Source of the DNA: Sphingomonas anseongensis
Lineage (GTDB): Bacteria; Pseudomonadota; Alphaproteobacteria; Sphingomonadales; Sphingomonadaceae
Direction of reading: 5' to 3'
Length of the DNA: 64,000 nt
Assembly (NCBI RefSeq): GCF_023516495.1
Contig: NZ_JAMGBC010000001.1
Span: 1,240,001 to 1,304,000, forward strand
Below the pieces are notes generated by a model. That model did no database searches, had not been told where the DNA came from, and worked only from the letters and a program-made list of their open reading frames with translations. Below are positions 43,409 through 51,526 of the stretch, piece by piece. The position numbers and the translations under genes were made by a program. Position 1 is the first letter of the stretch. The number at the start of each line of letters is the position of its first letter.

Positions 43409-44580
43409 GTGGGATCATTGACCCGCAGCAGTTCTACAGTGCGTCGAATCTGACGGGCAATCCGTTCCGGTCGAACCCCACCCAGGAGAGCGATCCACGA
43501 ATGGATGTTTGGGTGGGGTACGAACGTCAGCAGAACCAGTTGGTGAAGTTCATCACTCGCAGTCGAGCTGACCAAGTCGGCAACGTCAATTTCATCATGC
43601 TCTACGGCGGTTATGGAACGGGTAAGTCGCACGCGTTGCTTTGGGCACAGCACCAGATTCTCGTGACCAAGGCTGAGGAGTTCAATTCGGTCGCGTACTT
43701 CGTCCCGTCCTTGCGCAAGGACAAAGGCAAACTCACATTCGCTGGTGCGTTCGTCGAAGACCTCGTTGCCAAGTCAAGCTTGGTGGCTGATGTCCAGGCG
43801 TATCGCACGTTTCTCGGAATGTGCATTTTCCGATACCGGGATCAGATGAAGATTCCAGAGAGCGTCAAAGCAGAAGAAGTCATCGAGAGAATTCTGCCCT
43901 CTGTCGAGCTCTACAACTTCGCTAAAGACATCTACAAAGCAGAGACGGAAGCAGAGGTTCGCTCGCTTCTGGTTCCCAAGGGGTTCAATGATTACCAGGC
44001 CGTCGTCACGTTCACGCGGCTCGTCAACCTGTTCGTCTTTGACGTGAACCTTCCAGAGGGCGGTCGGCGGTTCAAGCAAGCGGTGTATCTTCTCATAGAT
44101 GAGCTCGACGACCTACTGCGAACGCCGAACGTTAAAGAGGTGCGAGAGGTCAATGACGCACTCCGCCACATCTACGATTCTTGCCCGAACTCCTTTTGTC
44201 TCGTCATCGCGCTTTCAGCGGAGGCCGCGGAGCTCACGGCGGCGTTTGAAAAGTACATCCTAGATCGCATCCAGAAGCAGATCGTCTTCGAGCTCCTCGA
44301 CAAGGATGACGCGGTTCGCTTCGTGGCCGAAGTCCTGCAGGCGAACCGTGTGGATCCTGCCAGTTCAGACAAATTCTTCCCGTTTGATGAAGCCGCTATC
44401 GAGGCGATAATCTCTCAACTCGTCGAGATAACGCCTCGTAAGGTCGTCAACGTCATGCAGCAGGTGATCGAAGAAGCTCGCCTCGCGGGAGTCGACCCGC
44501 AAAAGGAGCGGATATCGATCGAGACCCTGGACGACCGAGAAATCATGGACGAGGTCTTTGGCGAAGGCGGATTGATGTAG
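43405..44580 (+). CDS. Orc1/Cdc6- or ExeA-like AAA+ ATPase (operon gene 5)
   Basis: Protein of 391 aa. The N-terminus (NLTGNPFRSNPTQES; VGYERQQNQLVKFI) followed by Walker A MLYGGYGTGKSHALLWAQ (about residues 64-81) and Walker B VYLLIDELDDLL (about 226-237) resembles Orc1/Cdc6- and ExeA-type AAA+ proteins. A sensor-like IALSAEA and a helical lid (PRKVVNVMQQVIEEAR) follow. AAGGAGAG precedes the ATG; it overlaps gene 4 by ATGA. It may load the HerA-like ring or sense foreign DNA or proteins. Confidence 0.8.
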   Translation: MSGIIDPQQFYSASNLTGNPFRSNPTQESDPRMDVWVGYERQQNQLVKFITRSRADQVGNVNFIMLYGGYGTGKSHALLWAQHQILVTKAEEFNSVAYFVPSLRKDKGKLTFAGAFVEDLVAKSSLVADVQAYRTFLGMCIFRYRDQMKIPESVKAEEVIERILPSVELYNFAKDIYKAETEAEVRSLLVPKGFNDYQAVVTFTRLVNLFVFDVNLPEGGRRFKQAVYLLIDELDDLLRTPNVKEVREVNDALRHIYDSCPNSFCLVIALSAEAAELTAAFEKYILDRIQKQIVFELLDKDDAVRFVAEVLQANRVDPASSDKFFPFDEAAIEAIISQLVEITPRKVVNVMQQVIEEARLAGVDPQKERISIETLDDREIMDEVFGEGGLM

Positions 44581-44616
44581 CCCGCCGTCCGGGCGGCATG
44601 TCTCCTGTACTGATTC

Positions 44617-46182
44617 ATGCTCGAGCAGAGCTCCTCAGCAATATTCGACCAGGGATGGGGCCTGAACGGCTTCATCGCCGTAGCGAACGCGGTCAACCTC
44701 GGTTGCATAGATGAACTCTGTTCCGCCGCTTGCGAAGCTGTAGCCGTTGCAGCTCAACACAGCCCGTCTGTCTGGCTGTCGTGCGCCACATCCCAACAAG
44801 ACGTCAGTCGCGAACTCGTAATTGAGCTGTTGGAAGAGGACGAAGCAGCACACATCCTAGCACAGGAGTATCTGGCTGGTGTCAGCGGAATCCTGGGCCA
44901 CAATTCAGCTCCTCTGACCCCATCATATTTCCTGGAAGTTCTGCGCGAATGGGCTGAAGGTGACATAGAGCTCACCGCAGCGTGGATTTCGATCTACCGA
45001 CACACTTGGCGTATCGAGCGCGACTACAGGCTGCTCGGACTGACATTGCTTGCGCCTTTCTGCTTGTTGCTTCTCGAGCCAGAGCTCGATTGGCGCAGTT
45101 TGGATCTGGTCTTTTTGGACATTGCGGATCAAGCCCGAGACGGCCCAGTCACGCTGGCTGGCATTGCTTCCGAATATGAAAATCTAGGTGTCATCGCGTC
45201 GCTTGATCTGCTGCACTTCGCGGCACTGAATCATCCCAAATTAATCACCGTACCTGCCGAAGATCTAATCGTAGATCAGCTTTACCGGGCCGTTCCGATT
45301 GCACATTTGGCGAAGCACATTCTGGCGAAGAGCAAATACGTCGTGTTTCCGCAGAACAGCTGGAGAAGCACGCGTGAAGTGCTGCAGCGGAAGTGCGAGA
45401 TCAACAGGGAAGGTTTGTATGGCTTCTTCGCTCACTGGGGAGCCGAACAACAGTTGGCATTGTGCATCCTCGAAGAGCTGGTTTCAAAGATTTGGTCGGA
45501 GAGCATTCACTGCTGCAATGAGGTCCAAGGACTCCCCGCACCCGTTGAGGCAGCTATCGTTGACTGCCTAAAGCGAGAGAGTCGCGTTCTCTCGCGGGGC
45601 GAACTGATGTCGTTATTGCACGCAGATCGCATTGATCTCGACCCTCTAGAACTGGGTCCTGGTCGCATACTCGCGTATGTTCCCGGTCCGCGGTTCGCTT
45701 CCTCTAAGACCTGCTTGTACGTTTTGAGCGAGTGGGTGCAGGACGCGCACCATTCCCGGAACCGGATCTCGGCCACTCGAGTAATTACCCCGCGTCGCCA
45801 TAAAGATGTCAGTTTCAGCGAAGCGGATTGCAAAGCTGCGCTCGCACGAGATCCGGTCTATTTAGCATTGGGCGCCACTTGCACCCGCCGCTTAGCTCGT
45901 TCCATTGCCATCAGGCTCCTGAACCAACCCACAGAGCCGTATTATCTAAATAAGATGGCGGGAACCGTTGAGCGTTTCCTCGCCTCGGAGATGGAGCCGC
46001 TGGGCGGAGGACTACTGGTAGACGAACGTTGGCACGAGATTCTGACTACTTTTGAGAAGCCGGCTCGTCAGCGCTCCCTCGTTATGAAGACTCTGCGGTC
46101 TATCGCATCACGGTACAACGACAGTGATCGCCAAGCGGCCGCAGCCACGCTCTTGAAGGACCTCAGCACGACTTTGCACTAG
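44617..46182 (+). CDS. Unrecognised 521-aa protein (operon gene 6)
   Basis: No family recognised. The sequence is soluble and mostly helical, rich in Leu/Ala, with segments such as YFLEVLREWAEGDIELTAAW, ALCILEELVSKIWSE and LNKMAGTVERFLASEMEPLG. No nuclease, kinase or P-loop motif is evident. A winged-helix-like ESRVLSRGELMSLLHADRID lies near residue 320. It starts 36 bases after gene 5, following a small CCGCC/GGCGG hairpin and without a strong ribosome-binding site, so its expression may differ from genes 1-5. Position argues that it belongs to the system. Confidence 0.7.
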   Translation: MLEQSSSAIFDQGWGLNGFIAVANAVNLGCIDELCSAACEAVAVAAQHSPSVWLSCATSQQDVSRELVIELLEEDEAAHILAQEYLAGVSGILGHNSAPLTPSYFLEVLREWAEGDIELTAAWISIYRHTWRIERDYRLLGLTLLAPFCLLLLEPELDWRSLDLVFLDIADQARDGPVTLAGIASEYENLGVIASLDLLHFAALNHPKLITVPAEDLIVDQLYRAVPIAHLAKHILAKSKYVVFPQNSWRSTREVLQRKCEINREGLYGFFAHWGAEQQLALCILEELVSKIWSESIHCCNEVQGLPAPVEAAIVDCLKRESRVLSRGELMSLLHADRIDLDPLELGPGRILAYVPGPRFASSKTCLYVLSEWVQDAHHSRNRISATRVITPRRHKDVSFSEADCKAALARDPVYLALGATCTRRLARSIAIRLLNQPTEPYYLNKMAGTVERFLASEMEPLGGGLLVDERWHEILTTFEKPARQRSLVMKTLRSIASRYNDSDRQAAAATLLKDLSTTLH

Positions 46183-46310
46183 TTAAGGTCCCAAGTTGCT
46201 CCAGTCCTTCTCGGGATCCGTGTGCTCCAGCGAGAGACATACCGCGAATGCTCTCCCGCGCGTTCAAGCCTACCCCGAAGCTGAGATCAGCCGCACTTGT
46301 TTGAATGTTC

Positions 46311-46338
46311 TGGGGGCCCATTTGGGGGCCTTTCGCAA
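46311..46338 (+). repeat. Right-end copy of the island terminal motif
   Basis: TGGGGGCC...ATTTGGGG...CTTTCGCAA, matching 32457-32485 at the left end with small indels and in the same orientation. It contains two GGGGGCC units. It lies about 50 bases inside attR; the left copy lies about 115 bases inside attL. Confidence 0.55.
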
Positions 46339-46386
46339 GCTCACATTACGAATAGCCTATGAAGGCAACTACTTACGCTAGGACCG

Positions 46387-46408
46387 CGAGTCCTCTCCTG
46401 GCACCATC
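46387..46408 (+). repeat. attR core (one base shorter than attL)
   Basis: 22-nt direct repeat of the tRNA-Leu 3' end: CGAGTCCTCTCCTGG then CACCATC, lacking one G of the GGG in attL. It marks the right boundary of the island; sequence to the right is again GC-rich chromosome. Confidence 0.8.
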
Positions 46409-46449
46409 ATCGAACCCGAAATGCCGGGGCATTTCGAAGGTTCGATGAT
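46406..46449. terminator. Perfect long hairpin beside attR (probable original tRNA-Leu terminator)
   Basis: ATCATCGAACC (46406-46416) pairs with GGTTCGATGAT (46439-46449), and GAAATGCC (46418-46425) with GGCATTTC (46428-46435). Its first bases are the last bases of attR, so before island insertion it would have followed tRNA-Leu directly. It also stands downstream of the opposed SLC13 gene. There is no T-run, so its efficiency as a terminator is uncertain. Confidence 0.5.
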
Positions 46450-46479
46450 CCGCCGGACGGCGACCAATCCGGCCGCGAC

Positions 46480-47802
46480 CTAAAATGGGAAGTAAATCTG
46501 GATCGCCACGACCGCCGCCGCCCAGGTAATGAGGTTGAGCGGAAGCCCGATCTTCAGGAAGTCGAGATAGCTGTAGCCGCCCATTTGGTAGACGAGCACG
46601 TTGGTCTGGTAGCCGAACGGCGTCGCGAATGCCGCGCTGGCGGCGACCATCACAGCCACGAGGAACGGCCGCGGGCTCACCGAGAATGCATCCGCCATCG
46701 ATACCGCGACGGGCGTGAATAGCACCGCCACGGTCGCGTTCGACAGAAGCTCGGTTGCGAACAGCGTTACGCCGTAAAGGATGATCAGCGCGAGTAGCGG
46801 GCTCATCCCCTCCATGGTTCCGATGAGCGCGTGCGTTGCCGATTCAGCAAGGCCCGTCTGGTCGAGCGCAATTCCCAAAACGACCATTCCGGCGATCAGC
46901 ATCAGCACCTCCGGCCGCAATCCGCGATAGGCTTCGTCGGCGGTGATCACCCGCATCAGGATCAGCAGTACCGCGCCAGCGAACGCCGCCGCGGCGATCG
47001 GTGCGACGTTGAAGCTGGCGAGCGCAACGACGCCGACGAACGTCAGAGACGAGGCCAGCGCCGCCCAGGGTCGAAGCTCCGATTTCTTCGCGAAGGGGCC
47101 CGCGCGCCCCACGAGTCCTCCGGCAAGACCCGGTTCCCGGAAATCCTCGGCCTTGCTCACGGCTTCATCGACGTCCGAAGCGCCGTTTTCACCGGCCTTG
47201 ATCAGCTTCGAGGTGAAGAAGAACAGGTAAAGTCCGCCGGCAATCGACACCGCCAGCCCAACCGGAGTGATCTCGAACATCCCGAACCGCGGCTGGCCGG
47301 CAACGGTCGCCATGTCGTTGACCAGCAGGTTGGTCGACGTTCCGATCAGGGTGCAGCAGCCGCCGAGGACGGCGGCGTAGGACAAGGGAATGAGGTAGCA
47401 TTTGGGCGACCGATTGAGCGATTTCGCAACGTCGCGGACAACCGGAGCGCCAAGCACGACGATCGGCGTATTGTTGAGGAAGGCGGAGGCTGCCCCGGCA
47501 AGGCCGATCAGCACCCAGAGGCCCGCGACTCCGATCCGGCGGCACAAGGCGACTAGCTTGCCGATCGCTGCGTCCAGCAATCCCGACAGCTCCATCGCGT
47601 AGGCAATGACAAACAAGGACGCGAGGGCAATGATCGCGGGGCTCGCGAACGCTCCTTCGACCTCCACCGGGCGAACCACTCCGGCCATCAACAGGACGGC
47701 CGCCCCGGCGAGGGCGACGATATCCGCCCGCATCTTGTCCTGGATCAGCGCCGCAACCACCGCGGCCAGGACCAGCAAGGTGATGATCTGCTCCAGGGTC
47801 AC
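46480..47802 (-). CDS. SLC13-family anion permease
   Basis: Polytopic inner-membrane transporter of 440 aa with the two pseudo-symmetric substrate/Na+ motifs of the divalent anion:Na+ symporter family: SAFLNNTPIVV with GTSTNLLVN in the first half, and ELLSNATVAVLFTP with TPFGYQTN in the second. No TrkA-C regulatory domains separate the halves; only a short charged loop (ENGASDVDEAVSKAEDF) is present. It probably imports sulfate, dicarboxylates or a similar anion. It is the first chromosomal gene right of the island. Confidence 0.85.
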   Translation of the reverse strand: MTLEQIITLLVLAAVVAALIQDKMRADIVALAGAAVLLMAGVVRPVEVEGAFASPAIIALASLFVIAYAMELSGLLDAAIGKLVALCRRIGVAGLWVLIGLAGAASAFLNNTPIVVLGAPVVRDVAKSLNRSPKCYLIPLSYAAVLGGCCTLIGTSTNLLVNDMATVAGQPRFGMFEITPVGLAVSIAGGLYLFFFTSKLIKAGENGASDVDEAVSKAEDFREPGLAGGLVGRAGPFAKKSELRPWAALASSLTFVGVVALASFNVAPIAAAAFAGAVLLILMRVITADEAYRGLRPEVLMLIAGMVVLGIALDQTGLAESATHALIGTMEGMSPLLALIILYGVTLFATELLSNATVAVLFTPVAVSMADAFSVSPRPFLVAVMVAASAAFATPFGYQTNVLVYQMGGYSYLDFLKIGLPLNLITWAAAVVAIQIYFPF

Positions 47803-47902
47803 TCTTTGCTCGTCCGCTTCACCGTGGTCCCGGGCCTGGCCAAGACCGTAACTACGAACCCGCGGTGGACATTCAGGTCGGCGATTGTGCTATCCCCTGC
47901 TG

Positions 47903-48736
47903 ATGCTGACGAAGCGCCATCGACGCTCAGCCGCATTGATTGCCGCTTGCCTCGCGGCTTGTGCATGCGGCGGACCCGCGAGCCAAGACAACGCCTCCGC
48001 CAATACGGCGAACACTGCACAACAGCAGGCGGTTCCCGAGCTTCCCATCCCAGCTGCCGAGGCAATTCTGGGCCGCGAGCAACTGCTGCTTGCGGCGCAG
48101 CGTGCGGCGAGCGACTTCGCGGTAGGGGTGGACGATGCCCAACGCCAAAAGGAGCTGGCCGGGAGTAAGTTTGAGTTCCGCATGCGCTTTGGCTGCGACG
48201 GCCCTTCGCAAGAAGAGGCCGGATCGCTGGGCTGGAGCCTGAGCGAGGAGAGCCGCGCGCTCAAAGTCCGGGCGACGCCGACGCTGTCCGCCGCTGATGC
48301 CCCGGTCAAGGCCATTGCCGGCCAGGCGTTCGAGGCAGTGGAGGGCTTTTGGATTCGCGAGCCGTGGCTTTTGACGGCTGCCTGCCCGCAGGCCGGAACG
48401 GAACCGGAGAAAAGGTCCCAGCAGGACCAAGGGGCTGCGGGCGTTCCCCAGACTGTCGGAATCGCTCAATTTTTCGCTGCCCGCGGCGCGCGAACCGTTC
48501 GCCGCTCCGGCCGGGCCTATGAAGCGACCACGAAATTGGACGAGGGCGATCAGCCGAGTGGAGGCTTCGACCTCGTGCTAAGAGGCCGCCTCGTCGCGCT
48601 GCCAAACGGTCGGGTCATCGCATGCAGGGTGGCAGAATCGGGTCGGCCCAGCTGCGTGATCTCGGTCGAGTTCAGCAAGGTTTCGATCGAGCGAGCCGAC
48701 ACGCACGAGCAGCTCGCGCAATGGGGCCCAAGTTGA
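47903..48736 (+). CDS. Putative lipoprotein of unknown function (277 aa)
   Basis: The N-terminus MLTKRHRRSAALIAACLAAC with a lipobox at LAAC predicts an outer-membrane-directed lipoprotein. The mature part begins with an Ala/Asn/Gln-rich linker and continues as an unrecognised domain (FEFRMRFGCDGPSQEEAGSL; GFWIREPWLLTAACP; VALPNGRVIACRVAESGRPS). ATG 47903 gives the best signal sequence; a GTG at 47885 is in frame. The stop overlaps the gamma carbonic anhydrase start by 16 bases. Confidence 0.7.
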   Translation: MLTKRHRRSAALIAACLAACACGGPASQDNASANTANTAQQQAVPELPIPAAEAILGREQLLLAAQRAASDFAVGVDDAQRQKELAGSKFEFRMRFGCDGPSQEEAGSLGWSLSEESRALKVRATPTLSAADAPVKAIAGQAFEAVEGFWIREPWLLTAACPQAGTEPEKRSQQDQGAAGVPQTVGIAQFFAARGARTVRRSGRAYEATTKLDEGDQPSGGFDLVLRGRLVALPNGRVIACRVAESGRPSCVISVEFSKVSIERADTHEQLAQWGPS

Positions 48737-49254
48737 CGCTCTACAGCCTCGGCGACCTCTCGCCTGCCCTGGCAGACGGCGCCTGGGCCGCGCCTTCCGC
48801 AGACCTGATCGGCGACGTCCGGATGGCCGGGCGGGCAAGCGTCTGGTTCGGAGCCGTGATCCGCGCCGACAACACTCCGATCCTCATCGGCGAGGAGAGC
48901 AACGTCCAGGACGGCGCGGTCGGCCATTCCGACCCTGGCGCGCCGCTGACCATCGGCGCCCGGGTAACGATCGGCCATCAGGCGGTCGTCCACGGATGCA
49001 CCATCGCCGACCACTGCCTGATCGGAATGGGCGCCCGGATCCTCAACGGCGCGGTGATCGGCCCCGAATGCCTGGTCGGAGCAGGAGCCCTCATCACCGA
49101 AGGAAAGAGCTTCGAGGGCGGGAGCCTGATCGTCGGCGTTCCCGCTCGCGTGTTGCGCCCGCTGACCATCGAAGAGAGGGCCGCCATCCGGGTTTCCGCC
49201 GCCCATTACGCGGAAAAGGCGGCGCGCTACGCTGCGGAGCTACAGCGCGTCTAG
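48721..49254 (+). CDS. Gamma carbonic anhydrase-like hexapeptide-repeat protein
   Basis: Left-handed beta-helix protein of 177 aa with hexapeptide repeats. Metal-ligand and family marks are VWFGAVIRADNTPILIGEES, NVQDGAVGHSDPG, TIGHQAVVHGCTI and LIGMGARILNGAVIG; three His residues lie at the expected sites. It belongs to the gamma-CA group widespread in alphaproteobacteria, acting on CO2/bicarbonate or as a scaffold. ATG 48721 overlaps the upstream lipoprotein gene; the longer frame from 48622 has no family support. Confidence 0.9.
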   Translation: MGPKLTLYSLGDLSPALADGAWAAPSADLIGDVRMAGRASVWFGAVIRADNTPILIGEESNVQDGAVGHSDPGAPLTIGARVTIGHQAVVHGCTIADHCLIGMGARILNGAVIGPECLVGAGALITEGKSFEGGSLIVGVPARVLRPLTIEERAAIRVSAAHYAEKAARYAAELQRV

Positions 49255-49291
49255 ACGCCTCCGCGCGCGGCGCTAAAGCTGCCGCCCACCC

Positions 49292-49963
49292 ATGTGGCAA
49301 CTCTATCAATTCCCGCTCTGTCCGTTTTCCCGCAAGGTCCGGCTGGTCCTCGCCGAAAAAGCCATCGCTCACGAGCTGGTGAGGGAGAATCCGTGGGAGA
49401 AGCGCGACGAGTTCGTCGACCTCAATCCGGCGGGCGAAACCCCGGTGATGGTTGACGCCGAAGCGGGGATCACCCTGATCGGAAGCCAGCCGATCGTCGA
49501 ATATCTCGACGAGACGGTCGAGAAGATGCCGATGATCCACGGCAATGCGACCCTCCGCGCCGAGATCAGGCGGCTGGTCGAATGGTTCGATGAGAAACTG
49601 TACCGCGAGGTGGTCGAGCCGCTGATGAACGAGCGGATGCGCAAGCGGCTGGTCAGCCGCGAAAGCCCGGACACGCGCGTGCTTCGCGATTCGATGCGTA
49701 TCGCCAACGGCCATCTCGATTATCTCGATTATCTGCTCGACCACCGCCGTTGGCTGGCCGGGCCCGGCCTCAGCCTTGCGGACTTCACCGCCGCCGCTCA
49801 ACTCAGCGTCATCGACTATCTCGGTGCAGTCGACTGGCGAGGACACCAGCAGACTAAGGACTGGTATGCGGTGATGAAATCCAGGCCCTGCTTCCGTCCG
49901 CTTCTGGGTGAGCGGATGGAAGTGATCGTCCCGCCGCAGCATTACGACAAGGTCGACTTCTAA
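49292..49963 (+). CDS. fzlA: FzlA-like glutathione S-transferase family protein
   Basis: GST-fold protein of 223 aa: N-terminal thioredoxin-like domain (LYQFPLCPFSRKVRLVLAEK), then NPAGETPVMVDAE and LIGSQPIVEYLDETV, and an all-helical C-terminal domain. The overall pattern resembles alphaproteobacterial FzlA, a GST relative that binds FtsZ filaments and promotes division rather than detoxification. General GST function cannot be excluded. The next gene follows after 18 bases. Confidence 0.7.
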   Translation: MWQLYQFPLCPFSRKVRLVLAEKAIAHELVRENPWEKRDEFVDLNPAGETPVMVDAEAGITLIGSQPIVEYLDETVEKMPMIHGNATLRAEIRRLVEWFDEKLYREVVEPLMNERMRKRLVSRESPDTRVLRDSMRIANGHLDYLDYLLDHRRWLAGPGLSLADFTAAAQLSVIDYLGAVDWRGHQQTKDWYAVMKSRPCFRPLLGERMEVIVPPQHYDKVDF

Positions 49964-49981
49964 CTGGGGAGCCAAAAGCCG

Positions 49982-51526
49982 ATGACCGTAGCCGACGCCA
50001 CGCCCGACTATGAAGTCGGCACTCACGACGACCGCGCCTTCCTCGGCCATCCAAAGGGCCTCGGCTTCCTCGGCTTCACCGAAGGATGCGAGCGCTTCTC
50101 TTATTATTCCATGCAGACGCTGCTCACGCTCTACATGGTCAATTACCTGCTGCTCCCGGGGCAGATCGAAAATGTGACCGGTCTCGCCTGGCTCCGAAGC
50201 TGGCATTATCCAGGGCTGGAGGGGCAGCCGCTCTCCTCCGCGATCTTCGGCGACTATACTTCGCTCGTCTATCTGATGCCGATCCTCGGCGGGATCATCG
50301 CCGACAAGTTCACCGGCCGGAAAGTCGCGCTGATCGCGGGAGGGCTGGTCATGGCGCTCGGCCATTTCCTGATGGCGATCGAAGGCGCCTTCCTGTTCGC
50401 GCTTCTATCGCTGATCGTCGGGGTCGGGCTGTTCAAGGGCAATATCGCCACGCAGGTCGGCGAGCTCTATGCGGAGAACGACCTTCGCCGGGCGATGGCG
50501 TTCCAGATCTTCTATATCTTCATCAACGTCAGCGTCATCGCCGCTCCGCTCGTCTCCGGCACCCTGGGGCAGAAGGTCGGCTGGCATTATGGCTTCGGCT
50601 GCGCCGGCGTGGTGATGGTCTTCGGGCTGATGATTTACTTGTGGGGGCAGAAGACCCTTCCACGCGACCTTGAGGTGGCCAACCGCGACCGCAACACTCT
50701 GGTCGGCCGCGTCGTCGCCGGCGCCGTCGGAATCGCGGCGCTGGTCGTCGTCTGGCTGTTGATCTCCGGAATCCTGTTTTCGTCCTGGATCATCGGTACG
50801 ATCAGCGCGCTCGTGATGATAGGCGCGCTCTACATGTACCTGACGCGCAATCTGGATGCGCAGGACAGGTTCAAGGTGCTGACCCTGTGCATCCTCATCC
50901 CGGTGCTCGCGATTTCGCTGCTCACCAATCAGGAGATCTTCAACGCCTACCTCGTGTGGGGAGATCAGCACTTCAACCTGAAGTTCATGAGCTACACGAT
51001 GCCGAGCAGCTGGCTGATCACGCTCGACGCGATCCTCAGCTTCTCCATGCTCGTCGCTGTTGCCGGCTTCTGGAAATGGTGGAGCCTCAATCATCGCGAG
51101 CCGGACGAGGTCAGCAAGATGATCATCGGCAGCCTGTTCACCATTGCGGGGGGCGTATGCCTGTTCCTGGCCGCGCTAACCCAGGGTGAAGGCGCCAAGA
51201 TCGGGTTGTTCTGGCCCTTCATGTTCCACCTTCTGAACAGCATCGGCTTCGCTCACATCCTTCCGATCAGCCTTGCGCTCTTCACCAAGATCGCGCCGCG
51301 GCAGATCACCGCCACCGTGATCGGACTTTATTACCTGTCCTTCTTCGCGGCGAACAAAGTGGTTGGCTATGTCGGCGGCCTGTATTCGACGCTTCCGACC
51401 ACCACCTTCTGGCTGCTTCATGTCGCGAGCGCCGGCGTCGGCCTGATCGCCTTCGCCATCTTCAAGGTCGCGCTCGGCAAGCGGATGCAGAACAGCGCGG
51501 CGGACCAGGCGCGGGCACTGAGCTGA
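49982..51526 (+). CDS. POT/PTR2-family proton-dependent peptide transporter
   Basis: Inner-membrane transporter of 514 aa with 12-14 helices. POT hallmarks are GFTEGCERFSYYSMQTLLTLYM near the N-terminus (the ExxERFxYY motif) and the conserved proline/glycine helices (LVYLMPILGGIIADKFTGRK; GVGLFKGNIATQVGELY). It imports di- and tripeptides with protons. GGGGAG precedes the ATG. The stop overlaps the next start (TGATG). Confidence 0.92.
   Translation: MTVADATPDYEVGTHDDRAFLGHPKGLGFLGFTEGCERFSYYSMQTLLTLYMVNYLLLPGQIENVTGLAWLRSWHYPGLEGQPLSSAIFGDYTSLVYLMPILGGIIADKFTGRKVALIAGGLVMALGHFLMAIEGAFLFALLSLIVGVGLFKGNIATQVGELYAENDLRRAMAFQIFYIFINVSVIAAPLVSGTLGQKVGWHYGFGCAGVVMVFGLMIYLWGQKTLPRDLEVANRDRNTLVGRVVAGAVGIAALVVVWLLISGILFSSWIIGTISALVMIGALYMYLTRNLDAQDRFKVLTLCILIPVLAISLLTNQEIFNAYLVWGDQHFNLKFMSYTMPSSWLITLDAILSFSMLVAVAGFWKWWSLNHREPDEVSKMIIGSLFTIAGGVCLFLAALTQGEGAKIGLFWPFMFHLLNSIGFAHILPISLALFTKIAPRQITATVIGLYYLSFFAANKVVGYVGGLYSTLPTTTFWLLHVASAGVGLIAFAIFKVALGKRMQNSAADQARALS

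Larger units (their letters stand above)
32321..46408. mobile_element. Genomic island integrated at tRNA-Leu
   Basis: A 14.1-kb island bounded by direct repeats of the tRNA-Leu 3' end. It carries a tyrosine integrase at the left end, an AlpA-like regulator, a DUF3631 ATPase, a DnaQ-like exonuclease, an HGG-motif protein, a PD-(D/E)XK-like protein and a six-gene operon. Its DNA is visibly less GC-rich than the flanks and uses codons such as ATA, AGA and TTA that are rare next door. No conjugation, capsid or replication-initiator genes are seen, so it is probably a mobilisable or phage-satellite-like island carrying defence cargo. Confidence 0.88.

Noticed and set aside
36635-46182. Assignment of the island cargo to a known system (BREX, DISARM, Dnd/Ssp, Wadjet, Zorya)
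   Set aside because: No PglZ, BrxL, DrmA/DrmB, DndC/DndD, SMC-like JetC, TOPRIM JetD or MotAB-like proteins are present; the shared PLD or ATPase parts alone are not diagnostic.
46196-46381. 61-aa frame at the island right end
   Set aside because: It overlaps the terminal repeat region, has no start signal and no recognisable sequence.
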